This document shows, piece after piece, positions 22,205 through 22,497 of a stretch of 22,497 bases of DNA. Position numbers and translations under genes: made by a program. Origin of the DNA: CAZYJR01 sp964647905. GTDB lineage: Bacteria; Desulfobacterota; DSM-4660; Desulfatiglandales; HGW-15. The notes beneath the pieces were generated by a model, which saw only the letters and a list, made by a program, of their open reading frames with translations, was not told the DNA's origin and searched no databases. The stretch's first letter is position 1; every line of letters starts with the position of its first letter. The stretch covers positions 1 to 22,497 of the forward strand of contig CAZYJR010000046.1 in the NCBI GenBank assembly GCA_964647905.1, in the 5' to 3' direction.

Positions 22205-22280
22205 GGCGGCATAGCCAAGTGGCTAAGGCAGCGGTCTGCAAAACCGCTATTCACCGGTTCGAATCCGGTTGCCGCCTCCA
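22205..22280 (+). tRNA. tRNA-Cys (anticodon GCA)
   Basis: The acceptor GGCGGCA (22205-22211) pairs with TGCCGCC (22270-22276). The anticodon stem GCGGT (22231-22235) pairs with ACCGC (22243-22247), with GCA at 22238-22240. The discriminator is U (22277), the base that identifies cysteine tRNA, and CCA is encoded (22278-22280). It lies 59 bases after tRNA-Gly with no separate promoter seen, so both are probably processed from one transcript. Confidence 0.96.
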
Positions 22281-22409
22281 AGGATTTCAAGGGTTGAGCT
22301 TTCCCCAATGTCTGGACAAAAATTGCCTAGACTTAAGCTCAGTGCAGCGGGTCGGCGCTTCCGTGCCGGGTCCTCCAATCACTAGTTGTGCTGTGAATCG
22401 GATTCTGAA
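22281..22409. other. Non-coding stretch after tRNA-Cys with nothing recognised
   Basis: I see no gene, clear terminator or repeat in these 129 bases. It could be the upstream remainder of the intron-like element that follows or ordinary intergenic DNA. Confidence 0.4.
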
Positions 22410-22483
22410 GAGTGTAGTGCGGGAAATCCGCACGCTGCGTTGTGAGGGAACCGGAGGCGGGTAACCGCCTCCGGCCTCCCGAC
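22410..22483 (+). mobile_element. Possible group II intron 3' end (domains V and VI), truncated
   Basis: The first hairpin (22411-22441) has a 6-pair lower stem (AGTGTA with TGCGTT, three of them G-U), a 2-base GC bulge (22434-22435) and a 6-bp upper stem (GTGCGG with CCGCAC). A GAAAT loop caps it. The size and the bulge position are those of intron domain V. A 4-base linker (22442-22445) leads to a second hairpin with a perfect 10-bp stem (22451-22460 with 22465-22474), a GTAA tetraloop and a lower GGGA/TCCC stem, like domain VI. The intron would end at the AC of 22482-22483. The triad reads AGT rather than AGC, and no reverse transcriptase or upstream domains fit, so it would be a dead 3' fragment. 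Confidence 0.5.
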
Positions 22484-22497
22484 CAATTCCCTTTGCC

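Noticed and set aside
22024..22464. Open frame running through both tRNA genes
   Set aside because: It overlaps two complete tRNAs and the intron-like hairpins and has no coding character.
1..22497. CRISPR array, insertion sequence transposase or prophage genes
   Set aside because: No regularly spaced repeats, transposase motifs or phage structural genes were seen; xerC is the housekeeping recombinase by context.

Overview
The window looks like a chromosomal segment of a GC-rich Gram-negative anaerobe-type bacterium, most likely Desulfobacterota (former Deltaproteobacteria) or a close relative. The evidence is the gene order xerC-hslV-hslU-argB-argD-argF-argG-argH-(lipoprotein)-lysA-dapF-dapA-dapB-dapL, which I remember as similar in Geobacter-like genomes, and the use of the LL-diaminopimelate aminotransferase (DapL) route to lysine. 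The taxonomic call is inference; no rRNA is present.

Region 1 (1-2764) is accessory DNA, visibly richer in A+T between about 360 and 2764 than the rest. It starts with the 5' part of a leftward coiled-coil gene behind a perfect consensus sigma-70 promoter. Next come an orphan AbrB/MazE-type antitoxin gene with a perfect inverted repeat at its promoter, and a decayed PIN-domain (VapC) toxin that has kept only its N- and C-terminal ends. Near-identical 20-bp repeats flank this remnant. Three tightly coupled uncharacterised genes (214, 195 and 214 aa) then form a small operon ending at a hairpin terminator. This cassette is the best candidate here for an undescribed system; its function is unknown.

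Region 2 (2803-5431, minus strand) is a two-gene unit: an EF-G-like GTPase with unusual G3 and G4 motifs, followed by a MogA/MoaB-type molybdopterin adenylyltransferase that starts with TTG.

Region 3 (about 5582-21991, plus strand) is a 16-kb run of co-directional genes with short gaps or overlaps. It holds xerC (chromosome dimer resolution) and hslVU (ATP-dependent protease). The arginine genes argB, D, F, G and H follow, then a small LptM-like lipoprotein. The lysine genes lysA, dapF, dapA, dapB and dapL cover every step from aspartate semialdehyde to lysine by the DapL shortcut. The run ends with folK, a membrane-anchored three-cysteine protein, a TalC/Fsa-type transaldolase and a secreted lytic transglycosylase. 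It is probably transcribed as one or a few long operons; several intercistronic spacers hold GC-rich hairpins without U-tracts.

Region 4 (21992-22497) has a weak terminator, a near-consensus promoter, tRNA-Gly(GCC) and tRNA-Cys(GCA). After these lie about 130 bases with no recognisable gene, then two consecutive hairpins that resemble domains V and VI of a group II intron. No room exists for the rest of the ribozyme, so this would be a 5'-truncated remnant.
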